Notes under the pieces: model-generated | The model's database searches: none | Told to the model about the DNA's origin: nothing | The model's input: only the letters and a program-made list of their open reading frames with translations | Program-made: the position numbers and the translations under genes | Shown here: in pieces, positions 24,362 to 37,495 of the stretch | Layout of the letters: each line of letters begins with the position of its first letter | Numbering within the stretch: the stretch's first letter is position 1 | Source: Anagrus nilaparvatae | Taxonomy: Eukaryota; Arthropoda; Insecta; Hymenoptera; Mymaridae | Assembly: GCA_022575985.1 (NCBI GenBank) | Contig: JAKSXM010000007.1 | Span: 68,788,501-68,852,500 of the forward strand | Direction of reading: 5' to 3' | Length of the DNA: 64,000 nucleotides

Positions 24362-27300
24362 TTAAGATTGGCCATACAATTTAGCCATTTCTTTTAATTC
24401 TTTTTTATTAATTTTCCTTGATGGTGTATACGGAAAATCATCCATGAATTTAACCCCACCATATAGTTTTTTATTGTTACCGAGTTCAGCCGAAAGCTCG
24501 ATAAGTTCTTCTTCTGTTACCTATAGAAAAAAAACTCTAATTAAGAAGCAGAAATATTCATTATTAAATACAAATATTTTAATCACATTATGGCCAGGAA
24601 CTTTTTTAACAAAAGCCATTGGACGTTCAATATCTAATAAATGAGGCACAGGTACAACGGCAACTTCCAAAACACCAGGATGAGTTAAAAGGAGTTCTTC
24701 AATTTCATTTGGTGATACGTGATGTCCACGAAATTTCATAACTTCTTTAATTCGATCGACAATAAAAACCTCTCCACATTCATTGTAATACCCAATATCA
24801 CCAGAATGTAACCAGCCTGTTAATAGTAACAAAAATTCATCATTTTTTAAATTATCCTTAGTTATTTATATCAAGTTTAAAAAATATATAGATGATTCTG
24901 AAATCGAATATCCCCTTTTCTCCAAACATTTTAATTCCAAAATCAGAAAAATGTCTCCACTTTCGAAAATTTTCTACTACTGTACGAGTCTTTCTTTGCC
25001 AAAACAGCAATGGTGGGCAGCCAAGGAAAAGGGGTAGCCAAGGAAAAAATATTCGATAATAATCCTAAACTTTTCTTTTTACGATAAAATTTAAGCGAGT
25101 TATGCATTTTTCAAGTTATAATGTCGTTATGGACCCTAAAATTGGAATTAGTATAAAAATGGTAATTTGTGACACTATCTTTACTTGACCATAACTCGGT
25201 TAATTTTCATCGAAAAGAGCAATTTTTTTTTTATTTAGGACTACTTTTTCCCTGGCTATTCGATTCTGAAAGCAAAAAAGTCAATTATTTTAACCCCTTA
25301 CGGAAAATTAAATAAAGAAGTATTGAAAATGTGAAATTATTCTAAAACAGGCTAAAATCGACCTTAATGGCCGAAATCAAAATTTTTTTTCATACAGATC
25401 GATGAGATTTCGGTTGAAAAAAATTTTCAAAAAAAAATTTTCAAAAAAAAATGGCGGCAAATGAGATATTGCGATTTTTCTTAAAACGCATTTTTCGGAA
25501 TTTCCCGGGGGTTTTCCGAAAAAATAATGGCAGAAATGGATTTACTGAAGGTTTCCCAACATATATGCTGTTTCAGAATTTTTTTTCAAGCTTATATTTA
25601 TGATTTTTAACCATTTTCCCGAAAAGCACTAACGCCGGTCGAGAGCCGCCTAATGAGTTTGATTGGCCATAACTCGGGCTGTTTAAGACCTAGAAGGCTG
25701 AAAATTTAAGGATTTTCCTATCTTTATGTTATAAAAACATGGGGAAAATTTGAGGCCGATCCGATGACCCGACCTGCCCACCATTGCTGTTTTGGCAAAG
25801 AAAGACTCGTACTTAAAACGCGATTTTCTGTCAAACTTACAAGGGTAGACCGGAACCTTTGGGTCACCAAATTACAATTTATTGTTATGGATGACTTTAA
25901 TATGTTGAAAAAACACCCAAGATACCCTCCGTTTATTCCAACGCGCCTTCTGAGCTTAGAAACGCAGGGCTCAATGTTATAAAATAGGATTTGTAGACAA
26001 TTTTCAAAATGAGGCTGTAACCTCGCAAATTAACCAAAACACTTCCGGTTGGTCTCATTTTCTCATTCTCATAAGTACCATCTTTTAACTTACGTCAGCC
26101 CCATGCTCCATCACCTATTCACCATCACCCAGTCATCAAACCAAATCCCCATTTTTGGACCAAAATGACCAATTTTTAAATTGCTGCCAAAATTGCAATT
26201 TTCAATAAAAATAGGTCTTGTAGGTCTCAAAAATTTTGTATTAGCTCTAAGTTTCAAAAAATGTTTTACTCGTTTCTTTTTGATTACTCATTTAGCAGAT
26301 ATGATAATTTAAAGACAGAGTCTCAATTTAAAGTTTAAAAAAAAAAATCATATTTTATCACTAACTATGTGGAGTCATATCTCAGAAACATCTAAAGCTA
26401 AAAGAACGAGTAAAAAATTTTTGTGAATAGAAGTGCAAAAAATTAAACCCCTTTTCTTTAATTTAATTTTATTTATGTAACTTTTACGATGTGCCTGTTT
26501 GTGGACGAGATATGGGGATGTTCGATTTAAGAAAGAGTAAACAATTTTCTTTTCAAGTATAATATTATGTGCAGTAAAATTCCAATAATTGGAAATCGAT
26601 GAAACTAAAGAGTTATAAAAAATGTGCCTTTACTGGTCAGTGGGCAGAAATCACGTATTTGCCGAAGCTGCTGCGCGTTCGGCAAAGACGTGTTATCTCG
26701 CCACTGACGTAACACGACCCTGGGGCATAAAAAAGAATGCCCCCTATCCGAATTTACTTACATTCGATTTGGGCCTTATTTTTCTGACCATGGGTCGTAA
26801 AGTATACTATTAATCAAACGCTTCGAGTTATTAAATATACTCCAGTCAATATATATGGTTTCATCGGTATTCATTTTGTCTACCACCAGATTTGGTCTAC
26901 CACCAGATTTGGTCTACTATAGATATCTTGAGTCACTGATCACGAATTTCAAAGTCTTTTCTATGAGAAATGTACGGAACACCCTTTTTGAAAAAACTAC
27001 CCCTAAAAGGAAGTACTTTTGATGTATTCGAATTTTGAGCGGCCAGATTTGGTCCACGTGGGTTTTTTGGGTCGCTGATCGCAAATTTCAGGGCTCTGTC
27101 TACTAAAAATGAATACTTCACGCTTCAATTTACAAAAACGTGAAATACATCAAAAACACTCCTTTTAGAGGTATTTTTTGCTAATCTAAGGGTGAGAAAT
27201 TAATTTTTCATAAAAACTTCCCCAAAATATCCATATGACCCGAATCTGAACACTAAAAATACGTAAATAGCAAAAACACCCCTTTTAGGGGTAGTTTGTG

Positions 27301-30300
27301 CTAATTTAGGGGTGAAATATTAAGTTTTCATAGAAATGTCCACGAAATTCTTGATTAGCGACCCAAAAAACCCATGTGGACCTCAAAATTCGAATACATC
27401 AAAAACATCCCTTTTTAGTGGTTATTTTTGCAAATTTAAGGGTGTTCCGCACATTTCTCATAGAAAAGACCCTAAAATTCGTAATCAGCGACCCAAAAAA
27501 CCTATAGTATCAAAAACCTATGATCTGGTGGTGGACGGAAACTAAACCGATCCCCCCCGTACCATATCGACTGGTGTAATACCAGATAATTGAAATTTTA
27601 CTACGAGTTCTACTATATTCAGCAAATTAAAAAAACTTAATTTAACTATAATAACCTTCATTATCTATTGCTGCTGAAGTTGCTTGAGGATTTTTATAAT
27701 AACCATTCATTAAATTCTGAGATTTAATATATATTTCACCATTTTTATTTGGGCCTAATGGTTTATTTGATTGCAGATCGATAATTTTTAATTCAACGTT
27801 TTTTGTAACGTGACCAACAGAATCAATATTTTTACACATTTCATTATACATAGTTACAGCTCCTCCAGATTCTGTCATACCTGAAAACAAAATTAATTTC
27901 TTACATTTTTTTAATTACCAAAGTATACTAGCCAATAGTGGAGCAAAATTAATCGTTTACCGACAGTGAATTTCTTTTTGATAAAATGGGGTTAAAAATT
28001 AAAAAAAAAAAAAACATTATTATTTTTAAGTATTATATTTCTCCAACATAAAAAAGGTAATATTTTTACAGGATCGTGTTTATAATATTGGTGAAATGAA
28101 TTTCATCTAAAGACTACTGCGGAATAGGTATGGTATGGTTTCATGAAAAATGTTTATGTTTCTTTCCGGTATGGTTTCCGGCCCCAGCATATTTTTCGCA
28201 TTTTTTTGGCTCAATTTGATGATATATGATAAAAAATAAGATTCCGAGGGTCGGCATCCCCCCACCCCCCCCTGCGTTGCCCCTGGGGTGTTGAAACGTG
28301 TTTTTCACTAAAAATTAATATCTCCGGGCCAAATCATCCGATTGGGGCGTGGTTGGTATCAAAATTTTCGTTTTAAAAAAATACACCAAAAAAAAATTTT
28401 TTTTTTTATTTTTGAACTCATTTTGAGGTTCAAAACTTCGAAAAACGTCATTTTTGGCTTTTTTGACGGTCTAAAAATTGAGATATCTCAGGATAGAGGA
28501 AAACCTCCTTTTTTTCGCGCTCAGGGGAACTTTGTCTAAGACTACTTTTCAAAATTCCGTCGAAAAAATGGCAACTTTTACGGTGCGTTACTCGCAATTG
28601 ACGATTATGTAAAACAAATCATGTTTTATTTTTTGCTTATTTTATCATACCATCTAATATTTTATTTTAAATCTAAAATTAGCTTTTTTATGGTCTTTTT
28701 TATGTTTTTCTTATAATTTTTTCATAAAAAAACGATATTTCACCATACTCTACCAAAAGACTTCATTTATTTCATGAAATCTCTTTTAATTTTCACAATA
28801 TTAAATCTATTTTCCTTATTAATAATAATGAAAATACTAACACTTTTATTATAAATAATTATTTTGAAGAAAGTGATTTATTCTTAAAAAATGTATTAAA
28901 TTAGTTCAAAAATAACGATAAATTTAATTAATCAACATATTGAATTATATAATTATTTGAACGTAAAACCTCATTTTTAAGTACTATGGAAAATCCGCGG
29001 AAAGATTGCGCTTAGGATGATTAACTTTTTAAAGAACAAAATTAAACGCACACCTTCCTGTTACATTTCTTTGGGTTTCTTAGACCACAGAAAGTGATCG
29101 AACAAGTGAGAAATAGAAAATATTTTGCTTGCCCTATATTTTTTTCTTTAGTTGGAAGACTCGAAATCACGTTTTTTCGATGTTTAAAAAAAACCGATTT
29201 CTGAATTATATTTTTATAAAATAAAATTATTCTATATGATGGATTTATGTTTCTTCACTTATTTTGCATTCACAATTTACTAAAAAGAGTATACTCCCTT
29301 TTCTTTATATACATGACCAAAAATCACAAATTTTCAGTTTTCAACTTCTTGAAGCAGCTCAAAAGGTAAATATTGGGGTTTTTAAAAATTCATACTCTTG
29401 GGATTTTCCTAGCAGATTCAAATGATTTTTTATCGTATTCCTGAGGAAAAAATATATAAGTAAAAATTGCAAATATTATTCAGAAAATTTTTTCGTAAAA
29501 AATGTGAAACTTTAAACATTGGCTCCCTAAAAATTGGGGCCCTAAAAACTAAAAAAATGAATTTTTCTCCTATAAAGCGTAGTTAAATGTTAAAATAAAT
29601 ACTGAATTCGGATTGTACGGGAAAAATTAAATCGAAGTACGTTTTTAGTCCAGTTTTTAACATCATTTGAATCTGTTAGAAAAATCCCAAGTTGTTGAAT
29701 TATTAAAAAAACCAATATCTAACATTTAAACTGCTCCAAGACGTTGAAAATTGAAAATTTATATTCTTTGGTCTTAAATATACTGTTTTTAGTAAATTTT
29801 CAATGTAAGAAAAGTGAAAAAACATAAATCCACCATTTAAAAAACAATTTTAATTTCTAACAAAAAAATTCCAAAATTGGTTTTTTTAAATATTGAAAAA
29901 ATGTGATTCTGAGGCTGTCAACTCAAAAAAAACTATGCGACGAGCAAAAATTTTGCTATTCCTAGCTTGTTTATTACTTTATATTATGGTCTAAGATACA
30001 CAAAGAAAGGTATCAGTAAGGTGTGCCTTCAATATTTTTTTTCAAAAAGATGATCATCCTATTAATTATTGCGAAAATTAAAAAAGATTTCATGAAATAA
30101 ATGAAGTCCTTTGGTAGAGTATAGGTGAAATATTATTTTTTTATGAAAAAATTATGAGAAACACATAAAAAAGACCATAAAAAAGCTAATTTTAGATTTC
30201 AAATAAAATATTAGTTGGTATGATAAAATAAGCAAAAAGTAAAACACGATTTCTTTTACATAATCGTCAATTGCGAGTGACGCACCGTAAAAGTTGCCAT

Positions 30301-33300
30301 TTTTTCGACGTTCTAATATCCAGAATCATCGTTTTTAAAGGATTTCTCCATTTGATATGTAATTTTTCGAAATTTTTTTTTTCAAAATTTTTTGTATAAA
30401 AAGATTAAAAAAACACAATAATTTTTTTTCTTTTTGGACGTAGTACTTAATTTATTTCTATGAAAGTACTAATATCCAGAATTATGGTTTTAAAGGATTT
30501 CTCTATCTGATATGTAATTTTTTTGAAATTTTTTTTTTTCAAAATTTTTTGTATAAAAAAATTAAAAAAACATAATAATTTTTTTTCTTTTTGGACTTAG
30601 TACTTAATTTATTTCTATGAAAGTACTAATATCTAGAATTATCGTTTTTAAAGGAATTCTCCATCTGTTACGTAATTTTTCAAATTTTTTTTTGGAATAT
30701 TTTTCATATAAAAAAAATTAAAAAAACATCATTTTTATTAGATAAAATAGACCATTATAAATATTTTGCTATTGTTGATGAGGAATCATAGTGCCAATCA
30801 CTTGGCAGCGTTTTTTTTATTGTTATTTTGATTTCATCAACCATAAATTTTTAATTATATAATGTAATTTTCTTCAAATTTGCCCAGGAATATTTCTTTT
30901 CTAGTTATAAAACGGTTTACAAAGATATTACAAAATGAGATTAGTCGCGTTTTTAAACAAAGTCTAAAATTACATCAAAAAAATTAAAAAAATTTGTTTT
31001 AAATTATTTGCAAATGAAAGTTCTCTGGTTCCCTTGACAGATTGTAAGTACGTATATTTAATATTAGCCTCATGATACTTATTTTAAAAAGATGCTTGGA
31101 TTTTCAGGTAAAATTAGCTCATCTGCGTGTCGTTTACTTATGCCCGCAGATAAATAATGAAAATTGGTTTCTTCATAATTATTACTCTTAAATACTAAAA
31201 GAATGAATTTTTTTCTGCAAAGCGTGGTTAAATGTTAAAATAAATATTGTTTGAATTGTGCGGGAAAAATTAATAGGGAATACGTCTTTTATTCCAGTTC
31301 ATAAATCATTTGAATCTGCTAGAAAAATCCCAAGTCTATTTTTTAAAAAACCCAATATTTAACGTTTGAACTGCTCTAAGACGTTGAAAATTAAAATTAA
31401 AGTAAATAATAAAAAAATTTGTAAAAAATTAGTAATATACTCCAGTCAAACTACGGGGGGGGGGGGGGGTTGTATTTTCACTGGCGAACACGAGATTTGC
31501 TCTACTACAGGTTTTTTGGGTCGCTGAACAAAAAAATCGGGGTCATTTTGTAAAGAAATGGGCGCTTAGCCCTTAAATTTGCAAAAACTGCCCCCAAAAA
31601 GGTTTTTTTTTTTTACATATTCGCACTTTCAGCGCTCAGATTTGCACAATACGAGTTTTTTGGGTCACTGATCAAGAATTTCGACTTCTTTTTCATAAAT
31701 ATTTAATACTTCGCACTTTAAACATCCAGGATATGCCCATATAAGTTTTTTGGGTCGCTATTCAAGAATTTTGACTCCTTTTTTGTGGTGAAATATTAAG
31801 TATTTATGAAAAAGAAGTCAAAATTCTTGATATCGACCCAAGAAACCTATATGGGCATATCTTGGATGATAAAAGTACAAAAATATCAAAAACACCCCCT
31901 TTTAGGGGTAGTTTTTGCTATTTTAAGGGTGAAATATTGATTATTTATGAAAAAGAAGTCTAAATTCTTTATCAGCGACCCATAAAATCTGAGCGCTCAA
32001 AGTGCGAGTACACTCACATAATTGTATTGGTAAAAATTACCCTTTTGATTAGTAAAATAATTTAAAGTTGTCAAAATGGCGTTTTATGTTATTTTTTACC
32101 AACATGTATTTTATAAAATACCCGCAAAGGAAAAAAAAATTACCCTTAATTTTAGTAGAATTTATTTTACATATTTTTTCTCGCAAGTGACAAAATTTGA
32201 TTTCAGATACTATATAAGGAATGAAAATTCTATAAATTATAAAATATAAATTATAAAAAAAAATAAAAAAAAATAAATTAAAAAAAAAAAAAAAAAATAA
32301 TTAAAAAAAATTAAAAAAAAAAAAAATAATAAAAGTTATACACATGTGAGAGAGGGAGAGTATAATAATATTTTGTAGAAAATCTTACTCAAGAAAAATT
32401 ACCCTTAATTATAGTAAAATGTACTATTTTCAATTCTTCGGATAACTTTTTACTAAAATTAATAGTAAAAAATCTTCCAGTTGCAAATGTACATTTTCCT
32501 CTACATTTTTTCTCAGTGTATGTAAAAAAACCCCTTTTTGGTGGTAGTTTTTGCAAATTCATGGATAAAGCCCTATTTCTTTACGAAATGACTCCGATTT
32601 CCGTGTTCAGCGACCCTAAAAACCTATAGTAGAGCAAATCTCGTGTTCGCCAGTGAAAATACAACCCCCCCCCCCCCGTATTTTGACTGGAGTAATAAAC
32701 AAAATCATTAAAAAAAAACGAGACTGATTTTGTTATATTTTAAAAATAATCCAAAATTGGTTAATTTAGCTTTAGAGTTGTTTTTAGCTGTTTTAGGTAA
32801 TTTTTAAAGCCCGTAATTAATGAATTATATCTTATTTAACTTTTTGTTAATAATTAAAAACTTGTATTCTTTTTTTTATAAAAATGCTTTTTTTAGTAAA
32901 TTATGAGTACAGTACAAGTGAAAATACATAAATATATATCGTTTAGAATGATTTTAATTGATAAAAAAAAAAGTTTAAAAAATTAGTTTTTTTAAATATC
33001 GCAAAAACGTGATTTTGAGCCTTCCAACTCAAAAAAAAAACTATTGTGCACACAACATTTTTTCTGTTCGTCGCTTTTTCGTGACTATTATGATCTAAAG
33101 AACACAAAAAAATGATTTAGTAAGGTGTGCGTCAAAATTTTTTTTTTTCAAAAGGTTTAACTTTTAAGGGCAATCTTTTGGTGGATTTTCTCATATACAT
33201 TTCTTATTCGTAGATTTTAGAATGGTTATCATTAAAATTTATCATATGTAGTTCGGCTAGTTGTAAATGTGTACTTCAGAAAATCAGAAGCTTACCAATA

Positions 33301-36300
33301 TAAATGTTATAAAAAAAAGCTTTATAAAATTCGTCAAAAAATTTTAATTTTACATACCGTAACCTAACCATAAATTTACATTTGGTAAACTTTTTTGTAA
33401 TTCTTCCAAGGTCTCTTTATGTAATTTTGAACCTCCAGTTACAAATTTTTCTAATGTTTTTAAAGTATATTTATGTAATACATTCGTTTTCAGTAATGTC
33501 ATAACCATACTAGGCGAACAAAATACCGTATTAACCTGAAAAATAATAGAAGTTTCAATTAAATATTGTACACAGTAATGACGCGGTTTAAATTCTCGTA
33601 TACATCGTTTAATACTTATACGATATTGATAATGTTCATATATATTATAATATGATAATATGTATCACAGGTGGTAGGAACGGAAAAAAATGGGTTTACG
33701 ATCGCATAAAACGTTCGTCTGGGTCGAAAGTATGAGTCAAAGGGAGCCAAATGAGCCAAACCGTGAAATCGCAGCTGATCACAAAATAGCTATTTTTTAA
33801 ACAAGGGACATTGTACAAGGAACAAATATTGGTTTTGATCTTGCATGAACAGTTGTATGCACGAGCGAGCATAGCGAGCGAGTGCAGACAGCATGCAAAA
33901 GTCGAACTCCATATTTTTTCCTGTGGTATAAAGCATAGTTTACATATAATAGGCAAAAAAGCCGTCTCCCTAGGATAAAAAATACCTATCTAGGGCAAAA
34001 AATCCTATTTTCTACCCTAGTTTCGACATTTGCATGCTGTCTGAACTCGCTCGCTACGCTCGCTCGTGCATACAACTGCATGCAAAAATTAAACCCCATA
34101 TTTTCCCCGTGATTTAAAACATAGTTTTCAAAATAACGGGCAAGAAAGTCGTCTCCTTAGGGTAGACAACAGGCTTTTTTGCCTTAAAAAAAATTGTAAA
34201 AATTGTAAAATTACAATTTTAAAATTTTTATTTATTGAATTAATTAATTATAATAAGATTATTATATCTTATATTATATATATTTGTGTAAGTTATATTT
34301 TTTATTTTTATAATTTCTAAGCCATCTAAAGTTTAATTTTTTTCTAACTCAGTTTCGATCCAAAAAAGTAATTATTAACATTTACAAATTGTTTAAACAA
34401 TCAAATTTAATACAAATTGTTTAAATAACTAATCTAAAGAGTTAAATATTAAAAATTTATATACTGTAAGTTAAATTATATCAGAAAGTTTTGCTCAACT
34501 CATAAATTTTTGAAGCTTGTTAACATTTACAACTCGATTCTGCTTAATTTTGGGCTAATTTTGCAATAATTTGTTAATAACAATTAATCTGCCACTTTTA
34601 GGTCAAAATAGACCCCGGATTCGGATTTAGCAGGTCGAAAAACATATAATACACCTATTTTTATCCACAGACCTAAAGAAAAAAAATGGGTTACGAAATA
34701 CATTGGTGGCGCTTCGACTTCGACTATATGCACGAGCAAGTATAGCGACCGAGAAAGCCGTCTCCCTAGGGTAAAAAATAGACTGTCTTTGCCCTAACAA
34801 GTTTAAAAGCTTAGTTACTTTACCTTATATTTTTCAATAATTTTGCAAGTTTCTTCTGGATCAAAATCTGAGTGCATGATTCTTGTGGAATTTGCAAGTA
34901 TTGTGTTGAGTGTAAAATATGTTCCAGTAACCCAATATAAAGATGAATACCATAATACGTTATATTGATTATCTATTGATATGCCTGTTAAATTAGATAA
35001 TAAAGAACCATAAGATAATTCAACCCCTTTTGGGTAGCCAGTTGTGCCAGATGAAAATAACATTAATGCAGGATCTTGTTTATTATTAATTTTTGTCGGA
35101 ATAAAATTTGATACTTCTGAATTTGATTGTTGATTAATTATGTCATATATTGATTGAAAACCAGGTACTTTTCCAAAAACAATAATTTTAACTGGTACAT
35201 TTTCTAATTTTGCAGCTTCTTTTATTATTTCTAATGTACTTTCACAAGAAAACATAACTGTTGGTTCCGTTAATTTTATTAAATGCCGAGCAAGATCTAA
35301 AAAATCATAATGTTATTTTAAGTAATAAATAATCATATTAGGCAGGGTGAGGTTGACATGTAAAATGATGCCTAGGTCTGCGCCCCAGTCTGAGACTTTA
35401 GAGTGTAGGTGGAATTTCGTAATTTAGTCGATAAAAATTTGGCACGTCATTGTGAATCACCTTTCACGAAGTATAGTCTCCCGAGGTCATGGAAATAAGG
35501 GCAGAAATTCTTATATCCGATATTCATTTATGTGCGCCCAGTGCAGCTATCGAGCTTTCAGGTCATAATATGCTTCCAGATATATGTATTTGAGATATCT
35601 TATAACCCGTGAGTTTTCTGCAAAATTTTCAGTCCCCTCCCCCCTCCCCCTAAAAAATTTATCATAACTGATTAAATAATTTTTCTTGCATTGTACTTCT
35701 ATTACTAGAAATAAGTCAATAATATTATCTAAGATATGCAAAAAAAATTAGTGCAAATAGAATTTATATAACAGAAATAAAAATGTTTAATAATTTATCA
35801 AATAACTTGAAATTAATAGAATTAATAACAAAATATTAAAAAGTAAAATTCTAAAAGTATTACTGCATAAATTATACATAAATTATTTAGTATTATATAC
35901 CTTTAATTTAATTTATTCTTATTTAATATAATTTTAATTTTAATTGATAATTAAATTAAATTAGCAAATTCATATTACTAATTTATTTAAATTCTATTTG
36001 GAGAAATATATTTATATATTTGCTTGACATTAATTTTATATTTATTTTGTACTTTAATATTTGTAATTTGCTAGGCTCACGCGCAGATATTTACTACCCT
36101 AGAAGGCCTGGAAATTGAGTCGAATGCTTGCAATCGGTCAAATAGTCACCACCGAATAAAAGGGGGTCAAATGGAGCTTAGTTTTGATTTAGGGACTTAA
36201 AATAATTCGAGATACGGACTTATTTGAGTTTACAAGGTACTTTAATAGGCTAGAGTGTTTTTCATGTATTATAAGCAGTCAGCACGTACATAAAATCGTT

Positions 36301-37495
36301 ATAAATATTTTTTTTGGCCATGAGTCGTAATATGCTATATTTTAGTAATTTTAATTAACTTGACATTATTATTGTATCTTAATCCATAATTTTTTTAAAC
36401 AAAAACTGCTAAATCACTTATCATTAATTTAAATAAGTCTTTTCTATTTAATATTTACTTAGATGTATCATAAAAAATTTCTAGAAAGTATTTAATTAAA
36501 ATTAATATTTTAAAATAAAAATTATGTAATTTTCGTTAAAAAATTAAAATAAAAAATAAAATAAATTAATGACCTCACTTACTTAATGTCAATTCAAAAT
36601 GCCATGCATTAAATGTAGCTCCAACAAAAAATGTTGATAAAATTGGGATGTAACTGTTTAAGTGATTATGCGTACACACAGAAACAATATCACCTTTCCC
36701 AATATTTTGCTGTCTTAACCAAATTGCTAACCGAAAGCTACGATCTTTCATTTCTTCATTTGTTGTTGTCTCGTCAGTATTTGTATCTATCTGTAATTTT
36801 AAAATTTTTATTATGTTTTTAGTTATGTTTAAATTTTTAAGGTATTAGAGTTTCATTTCGAAAGCACATATTTCCCGGAAGCTACGCGTTGGCTTTGGCT
36901 CGAAAACGTACCATTAAATAAAAATCTATCAGAAGAATCTCAAGAATTCTGCAGGATAAAACCAAATAAACCCCTCATAATTTTATTTAAATTATATTAT
37001 TTAAAACCAGGTCAATAAATTCAAAAAATAATCTATAAATTTTTTAAAAATATTTCAGTATCTCTAAAGTAATGAGTATAAGTACCACTGAAGCATTGCA
37101 AATACTTTCTTTTGAATCATTAAAAAATTTGTCCAAAAATTCTTTAAAATAAATTGATTTCATTATTTAAAAATCAATTTAATTATTAGGAAACAAACAA
37201 AATTAAGATGCAAAATTAATAGTTAATTAAAAAAATATATTTTTCGTCAAAACAATTTTTTACCTGTGAAATGTGTTTGGGAAATTTATTCAATGAATCC
37301 AGTATTGCCTCAGAAATATCTTTGTCACAATCATCTTCAGGTACTTTATCTCCAATTAAAATATTATTTTCTATAACAAAACCATCACAAACCTATAATT
37401 TTAAAACAGAATATTTTATAAAATTATGTTAGAAACACATAAAAATAAAAAATTTGATAGAACACAAACTTTATTATAAAAATTTTCTTCAGACA
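24362..37495 (-). CDS. Acyl-CoA synthetase, 4CL/luciferase-like (gene A), 8 exons
   Basis: Adenylate-forming enzyme of the ANL superfamily. Relatives activate a carboxylic acid as acyl-AMP and pass it to CoA; the substrate here is unknown. Exons in minus-strand order: 37495-37469, 37392-37264, 36790-36583, 35296-34824, 33535-33358, 27880-27656, 24816-24587, 24520-24362. Phases join to 543 codons (542 aa), the normal 4CL/luciferase length. Start MSEENFYNK. The AMP-binding loop is FSSGTTGYPKGVELS, the A4-like segment GGSKLHKE, then GYGMTESGG (intact YGxTE), HSGDIGYYNECGE, the hinge DRIKEVMKFRGHHVSPNEIE, and the C-terminal lysine region PYTPSRKINKKEL. The protein ends in GQS, not an SKL-type peroxisomal signal. 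Exon 1 (AAA|GTTTGT) and exon 6 (GAAG|GTTATT) have weak donors. Introns 5 (5.5 kb) and 6 (2.8 kb) are filled with repeats. No stop or frameshift is seen. Confidence 0.9.
24980..25815. repeat. Inverted repeat in gene A intron 6
   Basis: A 36-base stretch containing CTTTGCCAAAACAGCAATGG (24985-25020) recurs as its reverse complement at 25773-25808, enclosing about 750 bp. A related motif family (AAACGCAGGGCTCAATGTTA type) follows at 25880-25990 and recurs inverted near 50640-50780 and in part near 43620-43690. Probably a degenerate transposon. No frame supports a transposase. Confidence 0.5.
26619..26812. repeat. MITE-like hairpin repeat, family H1
   Basis: Contains CGAAGCTGCTGCGCGTTCGG and ends TGACCATGGGTCGTAAAGTA followed by TACTATTA, matching the right end of the 23812-24202 copy. 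Lies in intron 6 of gene A. Confidence 0.5.
26838..27578. mobile_element. Inverted-repeat element, TACTCCAGTC ends
   Basis: About 740 bp with ends TACTCCAGTC and GACTGGTGTA, an inner repeated phrase (ACCACCAGATTTGGTCTACC) and several internal blocks in both orientations that encode only noise. ATA flanks both sides (26835-26837 and 27579-27581), a possible 3-bp target duplication. The same ends and the same ATA flanks occur at 31438-32694. Non-autonomous DNA transposon, superfamily not assigned. Confidence 0.65.
28558..30310. mobile_element. Foldback element in gene A intron 5
   Basis: A 1.75 kb palindrome. It starts CGTCGAAAAAATGGCAACTT and ends AAGTTGCCATTTTTTCGACG. Arms match almost to the centre near 29430 (28600-28780 against 30080-30260, and 28990-29110 against 29990-30060). 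TTC lies on both sides (28555-28557 and 30311-30313), a possible short target duplication. No coding capacity. Interior sequence recurs at about 31200-31435 and 32870-33175, indicating a second, broken copy. Confidence 0.7.
30311..30745. repeat. Tandem repeat, about 157 bp period
   Basis: About 2.7 units starting near 30313, 30470 and 30628, each with CTAATATCCAGAATNATSGT, then TTTTTAAAGGATTTCTC, a T-rich tract and ATTTATTTCTATGAAAGTAC. Directly adjoins the foldback element at 28558-30310. Confidence 0.75.
31200..33175. mobile_element. Second, interrupted copy of the intron 5 foldback
   Basis: Sequence at about 31200-31430 (for example TTGAATCTGCTAGAAAAATC) and 32870-33175 (GTGATTTTGAGCCTTCCAAC and what follows) is collinear with 29570-29780 and 29895-30050 of the element at 28558-30310. 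The two parts are separated by the 31438-32694 element, so this copy is older than that insertion. Outer limits unclear. Confidence 0.55.
31438..32694. mobile_element. Inverted-repeat element, TACTCCAGTC ends (long copy)
   Basis: About 1.26 kb. Ends TACTCCAGTCAAA and TTTGACTGGAGTA, next to a G run (31455-31469) mirrored by a C run (32665-32678). The arms share AACACGAGATTTGCTCTACT and its reverse complement (near 31476 and 32636). ATA occurs on both sides (31435-31437 and 32695-32697). A low-complexity A-rich patch lies at 32236-32335. Same family as 26838-27578. Confidence 0.7.
33685..34196. repeat. Hairpin repeat, family H3
   Basis: Two opposed copies of a module with TTTGCATGCTGTCTG, a stem built from GAGCGAGC...GCTCGCTC, TGCATACAACTGCATGCA, and then GGGCAAAAAATCCTATTTTC or its reverse complement. 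Further copies are at 38300-38545 and 42546-42670. A fragment is at 34725-34800. It lies in intron 4 of gene A. No coding function. Confidence 0.6.
35340..35690. other. GC-richer block in gene A intron 3
   Basis: A stretch starting GGCAGGGTGAGGTTGACATG that differs in composition from its surroundings and includes a C-rich tract near 35634-35652. No family recognised and no frame supported. It may be a repeat fragment. Confidence 0.3.
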
